From Liolophura sinensis (Eukaryota > Mollusca > Polyplacophora > Chitonida > Chitonidae), in contig NW_027018202.1 in the NCBI RefSeq assembly GCF_032854445.1, forward strand, positions 1 through 58,998: a stretch of 58,998 bases of DNA, written 5' to 3'. Each line of letters opens with the position of its first letter. Within the stretch, counting starts at the first letter, position 1. The translations under genes were made by a program, and so were the position numbers. Under the pieces are notes generated by a model. That model had not been told where the DNA came from. It made no database searches and saw only the letters and a list, made by a program, of their open reading frames with translations. Below, piece by piece: positions 1 to 10,695 of this stretch.

Positions 1-14
1 TAAGGTGTCAAAAG
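1..14 (+). repeat. Tail of a monomer cut by the left window edge
   Basis: These bases match the last 14 bases of the unit, immediately upstream of the phase motif. They carry a T in place of the usual C (GGTGTCAAAAG instead of GGTGCCAAAAG). The array therefore continues to the left of the window. Confidence 0.95.
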
Positions 15-1109
15 ATGCGGAATTGGGCCAGGCATCGGCAGCTGTTAAAAAATTGCAAATATCCGTGGTTTCCATGGAGTAAGAGCCGTTCCTGGGCACG
101 TGATTATGACATAAATGATCATTCAATTGTCACTACAGCCAAAAGTATTGGTCGGAGAGCAACGCGGTTCGCACTATTCGATTTCTCGTCACAAAATACG
201 TCGGATTAGCCTCTTACCAGCAGCACTGGAACAGTTTTTCCACTTTTGCATTTTTACCTGGTCTTTTTGTTAATTGAAATCGGCTACACAGTACTCTGTA
301 CAATCGCGACTGGTCATTACTATATTCAACTTTTGACTATAAGTTATGTGCCCTTCGGTAGCCCAGAAGACCTGAAATCTTTGGGCTAAGCCCATTTAAC
401 TCACCCGGCAATTGTCTTACTTCTAAGTCCAAGAAAATCTCAATGTCTTTATCTACGTGTAGAAAAACCACACCCTTTGTACATTAAAAACACAAGGTAC
501 TTGATACAGTCTGCTGTAAAAAGTACAACTGAACACTGACCCACTTCAGTAAGGTGCCAAAAGATGCGGAATTGAGCCAGGCATCGGCAGCTGTTGAAAA
601 ATTGCAAATTGCTCTGGTTTCCATGGAGTAAGAGCCGTTGCTGTGCACGTGATTATGACATAAATGATCATTCAATTGTCACTACCAAAAGTATTGGTCG
701 CAGAGCAACGCGGTTTCCACCATTCGATTTCTCGTCGGAAAATACGTCGGATTAGCTTCTACCAGCAGCACTGGAACACTTTTTCCAATTTTGCATTTTT
801 GCCTGGTCTTTTTCTAAATTGAAATCGGCTACACTGTACTATGTACCATCGCGACTGGTCATTACTATATTCAACTTTTGACTATAAGTTATGTGCCCTT
901 CGGTAGCCCAGAAGACCTGAAATCTTTGGGCCAAGCCCATTTAACTCACCCAGCAATTGTCTTACTTCTAAGTCCAAGACAATCTCAATGTCTTTATCTA
1001 CGTGTAGGAAAAACCAGACCATTTGTACATAAAAAACACAAGGTACTTGATACAGTCTGCTGGAAAAAGTACAACTGACCACAGACCCACATGAATAAGG
1101 TGCCAAAAG

Positions 1110-1350
1110 ATGCGGAATTGAGCCAGGTATCGGCAGCTGTTGAAAAATTGCAAATTTCCCTGGTTTCCATGGAGTAAGAAGCATGGAGCATGGAGCAATT
1201 GTCTTACTTCTAAGTCCAAGACAATCTCAATGTCTTTATCTACGTGTAGAAAAACCACACCATTTGTACATAAAAAACACAAGGTACTTGATACAGTCTG
1301 CTGTAAAAAGTACAACTGACCACAGACCCACATGAATAAGGTGCCAAAAG
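1110..1350 (+). repeat. Shortened monomer, 241 bp, with templated filler
   Basis: The unit follows the normal sequence to TAAGA at 1179, then has 14 extra bases (1180-1193), then resumes at AGCAATTG (from 1194). About 322 bp of the monomer is missing. The filler is two copies of AGCATGG. As a result CATGGAG occurs three times, at 1168, 1182 and 1189; the first is the normal copy in the monomer. Identical junctions at 7705-7945 and 9522-9762 show that this event happened once and was then copied. Confidence 0.93.
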
Positions 1351-4300
1351 ATGCGGAATTGAGCCAGGTATCGGCAGCTGTTGAAAAATTGCAAATTTCC
1401 CTGGTTTCCATAGAGTAAGAGCCGTTGCTGTGCACGTGCTTATGACATCAATGATCATTCAATTGTCACTACAGGCAAAAGTATTGGTCGGAGAGCAACG
1501 CGGATTGCACCATTCGATTTGTCGTCACAAAATATGTAGGATTAGCCTCTTACCAGCAGCACTGGAACAATTTTTCCAATTTTGCATTTTTGCCTGGTCT
1601 TTTTGTTAATTGAAATCGGCTACACTGTACTCTGTACAATCGCGACTGGTCATTACTATATTCAACTTTTGACTATAAGTTATGTGCCCTTCGGTAGCCC
1701 AGAAGACCTGAAATCTTTGGCTAAGCCCCATTTAACTCACCCAGCAATTGCCTTACTTCTAAGTGCAAGACAATCTCAATGTGTTATCTCTTGTAGAAAA
1801 ACCACACATTTGTACATGAAAAACACAAGGTACTTGATACAGTTCTGCTGTAAAAAGTACAACTGAACACTGACCCACTTCAGTAAGGTGCCAAAAGATG
1901 CGGCATTGAGCCAGGAATCGGCAGCTGTTGAAAAATTGCAAATTGCTCTGGTTTCCATGGAGTAAGAGCCGTTGCTGTGCACGTGATCATGACATAAATG
2001 ATCATTCAATTGTCACTACCAAAAGTATTGGTCACAGAGCAACGCGGTTTGCACCATTCGATTTCTCGTCGGAAAATACGTCGGATTAGCTTCTTACCAG
2101 CATCACTAGAACAGTTTTTCCAATTTGCATTTTTGCCTGGTCTTTTTGTAAATTGAAATCGGCTACACTGTACTATGTACCATCGCGACTGGGTCATTAC
2201 TATATTCAACTTTTGACTATAAGTTATGTGCCCTTCGGTAGCCCAGAAGACGTCAAATCTTTGGGCCAAGCCCATTTAAACTCACCCAGCAATTGTCTTA
2301 CTTCTAAGTCCAAGACAATCTCAATGTCTTTATCTACGTGTAGAAAAACCACACCATTTGTACATAAAAAACACAAGGTACTTGATACAGTCTGCTGTAA
2401 AAAGTACAACTGACCACAGACCCACATGAATAAGGTGCCAAAAAGATGCGGAATTGAGCCAGGTATCGACAGCTGTTGAAAAATTGCAAATTTCCCTGGT
2501 TTCCATGGAGTAAGAGCCGTTGCTGTGCACGTGATTATGACATAAATGATCATTCAATTGTCACTACAGGCAAAAGTATTGGTCGGAGAGCAACGCGGAT
2601 TGCACCATTCGATTTGTCGTCACAAAATACGTCGGATTAGGCTCTTACCAGCAGCACTGGAACAATTTTTCCAATTTTGCATTTTTGCCTGGTCTTTTTG
2701 TTAATTGAAATCGGCTACACTGTACTCTGTACAATCGCGACTGGTCATTACTATATTCAACTTTTGACTATAAGTTATGTGCCCTTCGGTAGCCCAGAAG
2801 ACCTGAAATCTTTGGCTAAGCCCATTTAACTCACCCAGCAATTGCCTTACTTCTAAGTGCAAGACAATCTCAATGTCTTTATCTACGTGTAGAAAAACCA
2901 CACCATTTGTACGTGAAAAAACACAAGGTACTTGATACAGTCTGCTGTGAAAAGTACAACTGACCACAGACCCACATGAATAAGGTGCCAAAAGATGCAG
3001 AATTGAGCCAGGTATCGGGCAGCTGTTGAAAAATTGCAAATTTCCCTGGTTTCCATGGAGTAAGAGCCGTTGCTGGGCACGTGATCATGACATCAATGCT
3101 CATTCAATTGTCGCTACAGCCAAAAGTATTGGTCGGAGAGCAACGCGGATTGCACCATTCGATTTCTCGTCACAAAATACGTCGGATTAGCCTCTTACTA
3201 GTAGCACTGGAACAGTTTTTCCACTTTTGCATTAATCCTGGTCTTTTTGTTAATTGAAACCGGCTACACTGTACTCTGTACAATCGCGACTGGTCCATTA
3301 ATATAGTCAACTTTTGACTTAAGTTATGTGCCCTTCGGTAGCCCAGAAGACCTGAAATCTTTGGGCCAAGCCCATTTAACTCACCCAGCAATTGTCTTAC
3401 GTGTAAGTCGAAGACAATCTCAATGTCTATATCTACGTGTAGAAAAACCAGACCATTTGTACATAAAAAAAACACAAGGTACTTGATACAGTCTGCTGTA
3501 AAAAGTACAACTAAACACTGACCCACATTTATAAGGTGCCAAAAGATGCGGAATTGGGCCAGGCCTCAGCAGCTGTTAAAAAATTGCAAATATCTGTGGT
3601 TTCCATGGAGTAAGAGCCGTTGCTGGGCAAGTGATTATGACATAAATAATCATGCAAATGTCACTACAGCCAAAAGTATTGGTCGGAGAGCAACGCGGGT
3701 TCGCACTATTCGATTTTCTCGTCACAAAATACGTCGGATTAGCCTCTTACCAGCAGCACTGGAACAGTTTTTCCACTTTTGCATTTTTACCTGGTCTTTT
3801 TGTTAATTGAAATCGGCTACACTGTACTCTGTACAAATCGCGACTGGTCCATTACTATATTCAATTTTTGACTATAAGTTATGTGCCCTTCGGTAGCCCA
3901 GAAGACCTGAAATCTTTCGGCTAAGCCCATTTAACTCACCCGGCAATTGTCTTACTTCTAAGTCCAAGAAAATCTCAATGTCTTTATCTACGTGTAGAAA
4001 ACCACACCCTTTGTTACATTAAAAACACAAGGTACTTGATTACAGTCTGCTGTAAAAAGTACAACTGAACACTGACCCACTTCAGTAAGGTGCCAAAAGA
4101 TGCGGAATTGAGCCAGGCATCGGCAGCTGTTGAAAAATTGCAATATCCCTGGTTTCCATGGAGTAAGAGCCGTTGCTGTGCACGTGATTATGACATAAAT
4201 GATCATTCAATTGTCACTACAGCCAAAAGTATTGGTCGGAGAGCAACGCGGATTGCGCCATTCGATTTGTGGTCACAAAATACGTCGGATTAGCCTCTTA

Positions 4301-5197
4301 CAGCAGCACTGGAACAATTTTTCCAATTTTGCATTTTTGCCTGGTCTTTTTGTTAATTGAAATCGGCTACAGTGTACTAAGTACCATCGCCACTGGTCAT
4401 TACTATATTCAACTTTTCATTATAAGTTATGTGCCCTTCGGTAGCCCAGAAAACCTGAAATCTTTGGCTCAGCCCACTTAACTCACCCAGCAATTGCCTT
4501 ACTTCTAAGTGCATGCCAATCTCAATGTCTTTATCTACGTGTAGAAAAACCACACCATTTGTACGTGAAAAACACAAGGTACTTGATACAGTCTGCTGTA
4601 AAAAGTACAACTGAACACTGACCCACTTCAGTAAGGTGCCAAAAGATGCGGAATTGAGCCAGGCATCGGCAGCTGTTGACAAATTGCAAATTTCCCTGGT
4701 TTCCATGAGTAAGAGCCGTTGCTGTGCACGTGATTATGGACATAAATCATCATTCAATTGTCACTACCAAAAGTATTGGTCGGAGAGCAACGCGGTTTGC
4801 ACCATTCGATTTGTCGTCACAAAATACGTCGGATTAGCCTCTTACCAGCATCACTGGAACAGTTTTTCCACTTTTGCATTTTTGCCTGGGTCTTTTTGTT
4901 AATTGAAATCGGCTACACTGTACTCTGTTACAATCGCGACTGGTCATTACTATATTCAACTTTTGACTATAAGTTATGTGCCCTTCGGTAGCCCAGAAGA
5001 CCTGAAATCTTTGGGCTAAGCCCATTTAACTCACCCAGTAATTGCCTTACTTCTAAGTGCAAGACAATCTCAATGTCTTTATCTACGTGTAGAAAAACCA
5101 GACCATTTGTATGTACATAACAAACACAAGGTACTTGATAAAGTCTGCTGTAAAAAGTACAACTGACCACAGACCCACATCATTAAGGTGGCAAAAG

Positions 5198-5512
5198 ATG
5201 CGGAATTGAGCCAGGCATCGGCAACTGTTGAAAAATTGCAAATTTCCCTGGTTTCCAATTTTGCATTTTTGCCTGGTCTTTTTGTTAATTGAAATCCGCT
5301 ACACTGTACTCTGTACAATCGCGACTGGTCATTACTATATTCAACTTTTGACTATATGTTATGTGCCCTTCGGTAGCCCAGAAGACCTGAAATCTTTGGG
5401 CTAAGCCCATTTAACTCACCCAGCAATTGCTTACTTCTAAGTCGAAGACAATCCAATGTCTGGTGTAAAAAGTACAACTGAACACTGACCCACTTCAGTA
5501 AGGTGCCAAAAG
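5198..5512 (+). repeat. Shortened monomer, 315 bp, double deletion
   Basis: Two internal deletions are present. The first joins the two TTTCCA hexamers of the monomer (one copy remains, 5252-5257) and removes 168 bp. The second joins two GTCT tetramers (one remains, 5458-5461) and removes 64 bp. The base after the second junction is G instead of C, and two further single-base losses account for the length difference from the 317-bp derivatives at 10858, 16108 and 21906. Just before this unit the linker reads CATCATTAAGG followed by a G-for-C change (GGCAAAAG), a marker shared with the other double-deletion units. Confidence 0.88.
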
Positions 5513-7639
5513 ATGCGGAATTGGGCCAGGCATCGGCAGCTGTTGACAAATTGCAAATTTCCCTGGTTTCCATGGAGTAAGAGCCGTTGCTGTGCACGTG
5601 ATTATGACATAAATGATCATTCAATTGTCACTACAGCCAATAGTATTGGTCGGAGAGCAACGCGGTTTGCACCATTCGATTTGTCGTCACAAAATACGTC
5701 GGATTAGCCTCTTACCAGCAGCACTGGAACACTTTTTCCACTTTTGCATTATCCTGGTCTTTTTGTTAATTAAAACCGGCTACACTGTACTCTGTACAAT
5801 CGCGACTGGTCATTACTATATTCAACTTTTGACTATAAGTTATGTGCCCTTCGGTAGCCAGAAGACCTGAAATCTTTGGGCCAAGCCCATTTAACTCACC
5901 CAGCAATTGTCTTACTTCTAAGTCCAAGACAATCTCATGTCTTTATCTACGTGTAAGAAAAACCAGACCATTTGTACATAAAAAACACAAGGTACTTGAT
6001 ACAGTCTGCTGTAAAAAGTACAACTGACCACAGCCCCACATGAATAAGGTGCCAAAAGATGCAGAATTGAGCCAGGTATCGGCAGCTGTTGAAAAATTGC
6101 AAATTCCCTGGTTTCCATGGAGTAAGAGCGTTGCTGGGCAACGTGATTATGACATCAATGATCATTCAATTGTCTCTAAAGCCAAAAGTATTGGTCGGAA
6201 AGCAACGCGGATTGCACCATTCGATTTCTCGTCACAAAACACGTCGGATTAGCCTCTTACTAGTAGCACTGAACAGTTTTTCCAATTTTGCATTTTTGCC
6301 TGGTCTTTTTGTTAATTGAAATCGGCTACACTGTACTCTGTACAATCGCGACTGGTCATTACTATATTCAACTTTTGACTATAAGTTATGTGCCCTTCGG
6401 TAGCCCAGAAGACGTCAAATCTTTGGGCCAAGCCCATTTAACTCACCCAGCAATTGTCTTACTTCTAAGTCCAAGACAATCTCAATGTCTTTATCTACGT
6501 GTAGAAAAACCAGACCATTTGTACGTGAAAAACACAAGGTACTTGATACAGTCCTGCTGTAAAAAGTACAACTAAACACTGACTCACATTTATAAGGTGC
6601 CAAAAGATGCGGAATTGGGCCTGGCATCGGCAGTTGTTAAAAAATTGCAAATATCCCTGGTTTCCATGGAGTAAGAGCCGTTGCTGGGAACGTGATTATG
6701 ACATCAATGATCATTCAATTGTCGCTACAGCCAAAAGTATTGGTCGGAGAGCAACGCGGTTTGCACCATTCGATTTCTCGTCACAAAATACGTCGGATTA
6801 GCCTTTTACCAGCAGCACTGGAAATATTTTTCCACTTTTGCATTTTTGCCTGGTCTTTTTGGTAATTGAAATCGGCTACACTGTACTCTGTACAATCGCG
6901 ACTGGTCATTACTATATTCAACTTTTGACTATAAATTATGTGCCCATCGGTAGCCCAGAAGACCTGAAATCTTTGGGCTAAGCCCATTTAACTCACCCAG
7001 CAATTGCCTTACTTCTAAGTGCAAGACAATCTCAATGTCTTTATCTACGTGTAGAAAAACCAGACCATTTGTACATAAAAAACACAAGGTACTTGATACA
7101 GTCTGCTGTAAAAAGTACAACTGACCACAGACCCACATGAATAAGGTGCCAAAAGATGCGGAATTGAGCCAGGTATCGGCAGCTGTTGAAAAATTGCAAA
7201 TTTCCATGGTTTCCATGGAGTAAGAGCCGTTGCTGTGCACGTGATTATGACATAAATGATCATTCAATTGTCGCTACAGTCAAAAGTATTGGTCGGAGAG
7301 CAACGCGGTTTGCACCATTCGATTTCTCGTCACAAAATACGTCGGATTAGCCTCTTACCAGCAGCACTGGAACAGTTTTTCCACTTTTGCATTTTTGCCT
7401 GGTCTTTTTGTTAATTGAAACCGGCTACACTGTACTCTGTACAATCGCGACTGGTCATTACTATATTCAACTTTTGACTATAAGTTATGTGCCCTTCGGT
7501 AGCCCAGAAGACCTGAAATCTTTGGGCCAAGCCCATTTAACTCACCCAGCAATTGTCTTACTTCTAAGTCCAAGAAAATCTCAATGTCTTTATCTACGTG
7601 TAGAAAAACCACACCATTTGTACTTAAAAAACACAAGGT

Positions 7640-8878
7640 ACTTGATACAGTCTGCTGTAAAAAGTACAACTGACCACAGACCCACATGAATAAGGTGCCA
7701 AAAGATGCGGAATTGAGCCAGGTATCGGCAGCTGTTGAAAAATTGCAAATTTCCCTGGTTTCCATGGAGTAAGAAGCATGGAGCATGGAGCAATTGTCTT
7801 ACTTCTAAGTCCAAGACAATCTCAATGTCTTTATCTACGTGTAGAAAAACCACACCATTTGTACATAAAAAACACAAGGTACTTGATACAGTCTGCTGTA
7901 AAAAGTACAACTGACCACAGACCCACATGAATAAGGTGCCAAAAGATGCGGAATTGAGCCAGGTATCGGCAGCTGTTAAAAAATTGCAAATTTCCCTGGT
8001 TTCCATAGAGTAAGAGCCGTTGCTGTGCACGTGCTTATGACATAAATGATCATTCAATTGTCACTACAGGCAAAAGTATTGGTCGGAGAGCAACGCGGAT
8101 TGCACCATTCGATTTGTCGTCACAAAATACGTAGGATTAGCCTCTTACCAGCAGCACTGGAACAATTTTTCCAATTTTGCATTTTTGCCTGGTCTTTTTG
8201 TTAATTGAAATCGGCTACACTGTACTCTGTACAATCGCGACTGGTCATTACTATATTCAACTTTTGACTATAAGTTATGTGCCCTTCGGTAGCCCAGAAG
8301 ACCTGAAATCTTTGGCTAAGCCCATTTAACTCACCCAGCAATTGCCTTACTTCTAAGTGCAAGACAATCTCAATGTCTTTATCTACGTGTAGAAAAACCA
8401 CACCATTTGTACGTGAAAAACACAAGGTACTTGATACAGTCTGCTGTAAAAAGTACAACTGACCACAGACCCACATGAATAAGGTGCCAAAAGATGCGGA
8501 ATTGAGCCAGGCATCGGCAGCTGTTGACAAATTGCAAATTTCCCTGGTTTCCATGGAGTAAGAGCCGTTGCTGTGCACGTGATTATGACATAAATGATCA
8601 TTCAATTGTCACTACCAAAAGTATTGGTCGGAGAGCAACGCGGTTTGCACCATTCGATTTCTCGTCACAAAATACGTCGGATTAGCCTCTTACCAGCAGC
8701 ACTGGAACAGTTTTTCCACTTTTGCATTTTTGCCTGGTCTTTTTGTTAATTGAAATCGGCTACACTGTACTCTGTAAAATCGCGACTGGTCATTACTATA
8801 TTCAACTTTTGACTATAAGTTATGTGCCCTTCAGTAGCCCAGAAGACCTGAAATCTTTGGGCTAAGCCCATTTAACTC
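7640..8878 (+). repeat. Left copy of a 1.24-kb segment duplicated at 1,817-bp spacing
   Basis: Units starting at 7705, 7946 and 8494 align with those at 9522, 9763 and 10311, each exactly 1,817 bp away. By eye the homology runs from about 7640 to about 8878. Beyond it on the right, AAGTCAAAGAC here contrasts with AAGTGCAAGAC in the partner. The intervening unit at 8976 belongs to a different type, best matched by the units at 11175 and 16425, so the 1,817-bp period is not a clean two-copy tandem. Confidence 0.8.
7705..7945 (+). repeat. Shortened monomer, 241 bp, second copy
   Basis: It has the same breakpoint and 14-base filler as the unit at 1110. CATGGAG is seen at 7763, 7777 and 7784. It begins the left copy of the segment duplicated at 1,817-bp spacing. 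Confidence 0.93.
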
Positions 8879-8975
8879 ACCCAGCAATTGCCTTACTTCT
8901 AAGTCAAAGACAATCTCAATGTCTGCTGTAAAAAGTACAACTGAACACTGACCCACTTCAGTAAGGTGCCAAAAG
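8494..8975 (+). repeat. Shortened monomer, 482 bp, single 64-bp deletion
   Basis: Only the GTCT-to-GTCT deletion is present (remaining GTCT at 8921-8924), and the 168-bp TTTCCA deletion is absent. The left part matches the unit at 10311, including TGTAAAATCGCG and CTTCAGTAGCCC. The right part matches the tail of the double-deletion units, including AAGTCAAAGACAATC. It is either the single-deletion ancestor of those units or a recombinant between the two types; the shared flanking substitutions favour a recombinant. Confidence 0.88.
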
Positions 8976-9456
8976 ATGCGGAATTGAGCCAGGCATCGGC
9001 AGCTGTTGACAAATTGCAAATTTCCCTGGTTTCCATGGAGTAAGAGCCGTTGCTGTGCACGTGATTATGACATAAATGATCATTCAATTGTCACTACCAA
9101 AAGTATTGGTCGGAGAGCAACGCGGTTTGCACCATTCGATTTGTCGTCACAAAATACGTCGGATTAGCCTCTTACCAGCATCACTGGAACAGTTTTTCCA
9201 CTATTGCATTTTTGCCTGGTCTTTTTGTTAATTGAAATCGGCTACACTGTACTCTGTACCATCGCGACTGGTCATTACTATATTCAACTTTTGACTATAT
9301 GTTATGTGCCCTTCGGTAGCCCAGAAGACCTGAAATCTTTGGGCTAAGCCCATTTAACTCACCCAGCAATTGCCTTACTTCTAAGTCCAAGACAATCTCA
9401 ATGTCTTTATCTACGTGTAGAAAAACCAGACCATTTGTACATAAAAAACACAAGGT

Positions 9457-10695
9457 ACTTGATACAGTCTGCTGTAAAAAGTACAACTGACCACAGACCC
9501 ACATGAATAAGGTGCCAAAAGATGCGGAATTGAGCCAGGTATCGGCAGCTGTTGAAAAATTGCAAATTTCCCTGGTTTCCATGGAGTAAGAAGCATGGAG
9601 CATGGAGCAATTGTCTTACTTCTAAGTCCAAGACAATCTCAATGTCTTTATCTACGTGTAGAAAAACCACACCATTTGTACATAAAAAACACAAGGTACT
9701 TGATACAGTCTGCTGTAAAAAGTACAACTGACCACAGACCCACATGAATAAGGTGCCAAAAGATGCGGAATTGAGCCAGGTATCGGCAGCTGTTGAAAAA
9801 TTGCAAATTTCCCTGGTTTCCATAGAGTAAGAGCCGTTGCTGTGCACGTGCTTATGACATAAATGATCATTCAATTGTCACTACAGGCAAAAGTATTGGT
9901 CGGAGAGCAACGCGGATTGCACCATTCGATTTGTCGTCACAAAATACGTAGGATTAGCCTCTTACCAGCAGCACTGGAACAATTTTTCCAATTTTGCATT
10001 TTTGCCTGGTCTTTTTGTTAATTGAAATCGGCTACACTGTACTCTGTACAATCGCGACTGGTCATTACTATATTCAACTTTTGACTATAAGTTATGTGCC
10101 CTTCGGTAGCCCAGAAGACCTGAAATCTTTGGCTAAGCCCATTTAACTCACCCAGCAATTGCCTTACTTCTAAGTGCAAGACAATCTCAATGTCTTTATC
10201 TACGTGTAGAAAAACCACACCATTTGTACGTGAAAAACACAAGGTACTTGATACAGTCTGCTGTAAAAAGTACAACTGACCACAGACCCACATGAATAAG
10301 GTGCCAAAAGATGCGGAATTGAGCCAGGCATCGGCAGCTGTTGACAAATTGCAAATTTCCCTGGTTTCCATGGAGTAAGAGCCGTTGCTGTGCACGTGAT
10401 TATGACATAAATGATCATTCAATTGTCCCTACCAAAAGTATTGGTCGGAGAGCAACGCGGTTTGCACCATTCGATTTCTCGTCACAAAATACGTCGGATT
10501 AGCCTCTTACCAGCAGCACTGGAACAGTTTTTCCACTTTTGCATTTTTGCCTGGTCTTTTTGTTAATTGAAATCGGCTACACTGTACTCTGTAAAATCGC
10601 GACTGGTCATTACTATATTCAACTTTTGACTATAAGTTATGTGCCCTTCAGTAGCCCAGAAGACCTGAAATCTTTGGGCTAAGCCCATTTAACTG
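9457..10695 (+). repeat. Right copy of the 1.24-kb segment duplicated at 1,817-bp spacing
   Basis: This is the partner of 7640-8878. It contains unit starts 9522, 9763 and 10311. It is nearly identical to the left copy by eye; one difference is GTTGAAAAATTG at about 9794 against GTTAAAAAATTG at about 7977. The edges are approximate because they rest on single diagnostic substitutions. Confidence 0.8.
9522..9762 (+). repeat. Shortened monomer, 241 bp, third copy
   Basis: It has the same junction as at 1110 and 7705, with CATGGAG at 9580, 9594 and 9601. It begins the right copy of the 1,817-bp-spaced duplication. Confidence 0.93.

Larger units (their letters stand above)
15..7704 (+). repeat. 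Divergent mosaic segment of the array
   Basis: Unit starts are 15, 564, 1110, 1351, 1898, 2446, 2995, 3546, 4100, 4646, 5198, 5513, 6059, 6607 and 7156. Unit lengths vary more than elsewhere (546-554 bp, plus shortened units of 241 and 315 bp). Many single-base insertions and deletions are visible, for example near 3709, 3835, 4012 and 4041. Parts correspond to types found in order further right: the unit at 1351 matches those at 7946 and 9763, the units at 1898 and 2995 resemble those at 16971 and 17516, and the run 4646-6058 resembles 10311-11720. This looks like an older or less homogenised version of the types amplified between 7.7 and 24 kb. Assembly error could add to the indel count. 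Confidence 0.8.

Noticed and set aside
170-190. GGTTCGCACTATTCG as a Pol III B-box or tRNA-derived element
   Set aside because: It fits the GGTTCGANTCC consensus only in the first six bases. Other units read GGTTTGCACC or GGATTGCACC, and no cloverleaf or A-box is present at a suitable distance.
998-1435. Minus-strand open frame of 145 codons (and similar 155-codon frames at 7590-8057 and 9407-9874)
   Set aside because: It arises because the 241-bp deletion unit fuses two stop-free stretches of the satellite. The product is repeated satellite translation, with no domain, and neighbouring units have it shifted or stopped.
8494-8975. Insertion of foreign DNA to explain off-length units
   Set aside because: All eight off-length units are shorter than 549 bp and are fully explained by internal deletions, with a 14-base filler in the three 241-bp ones.
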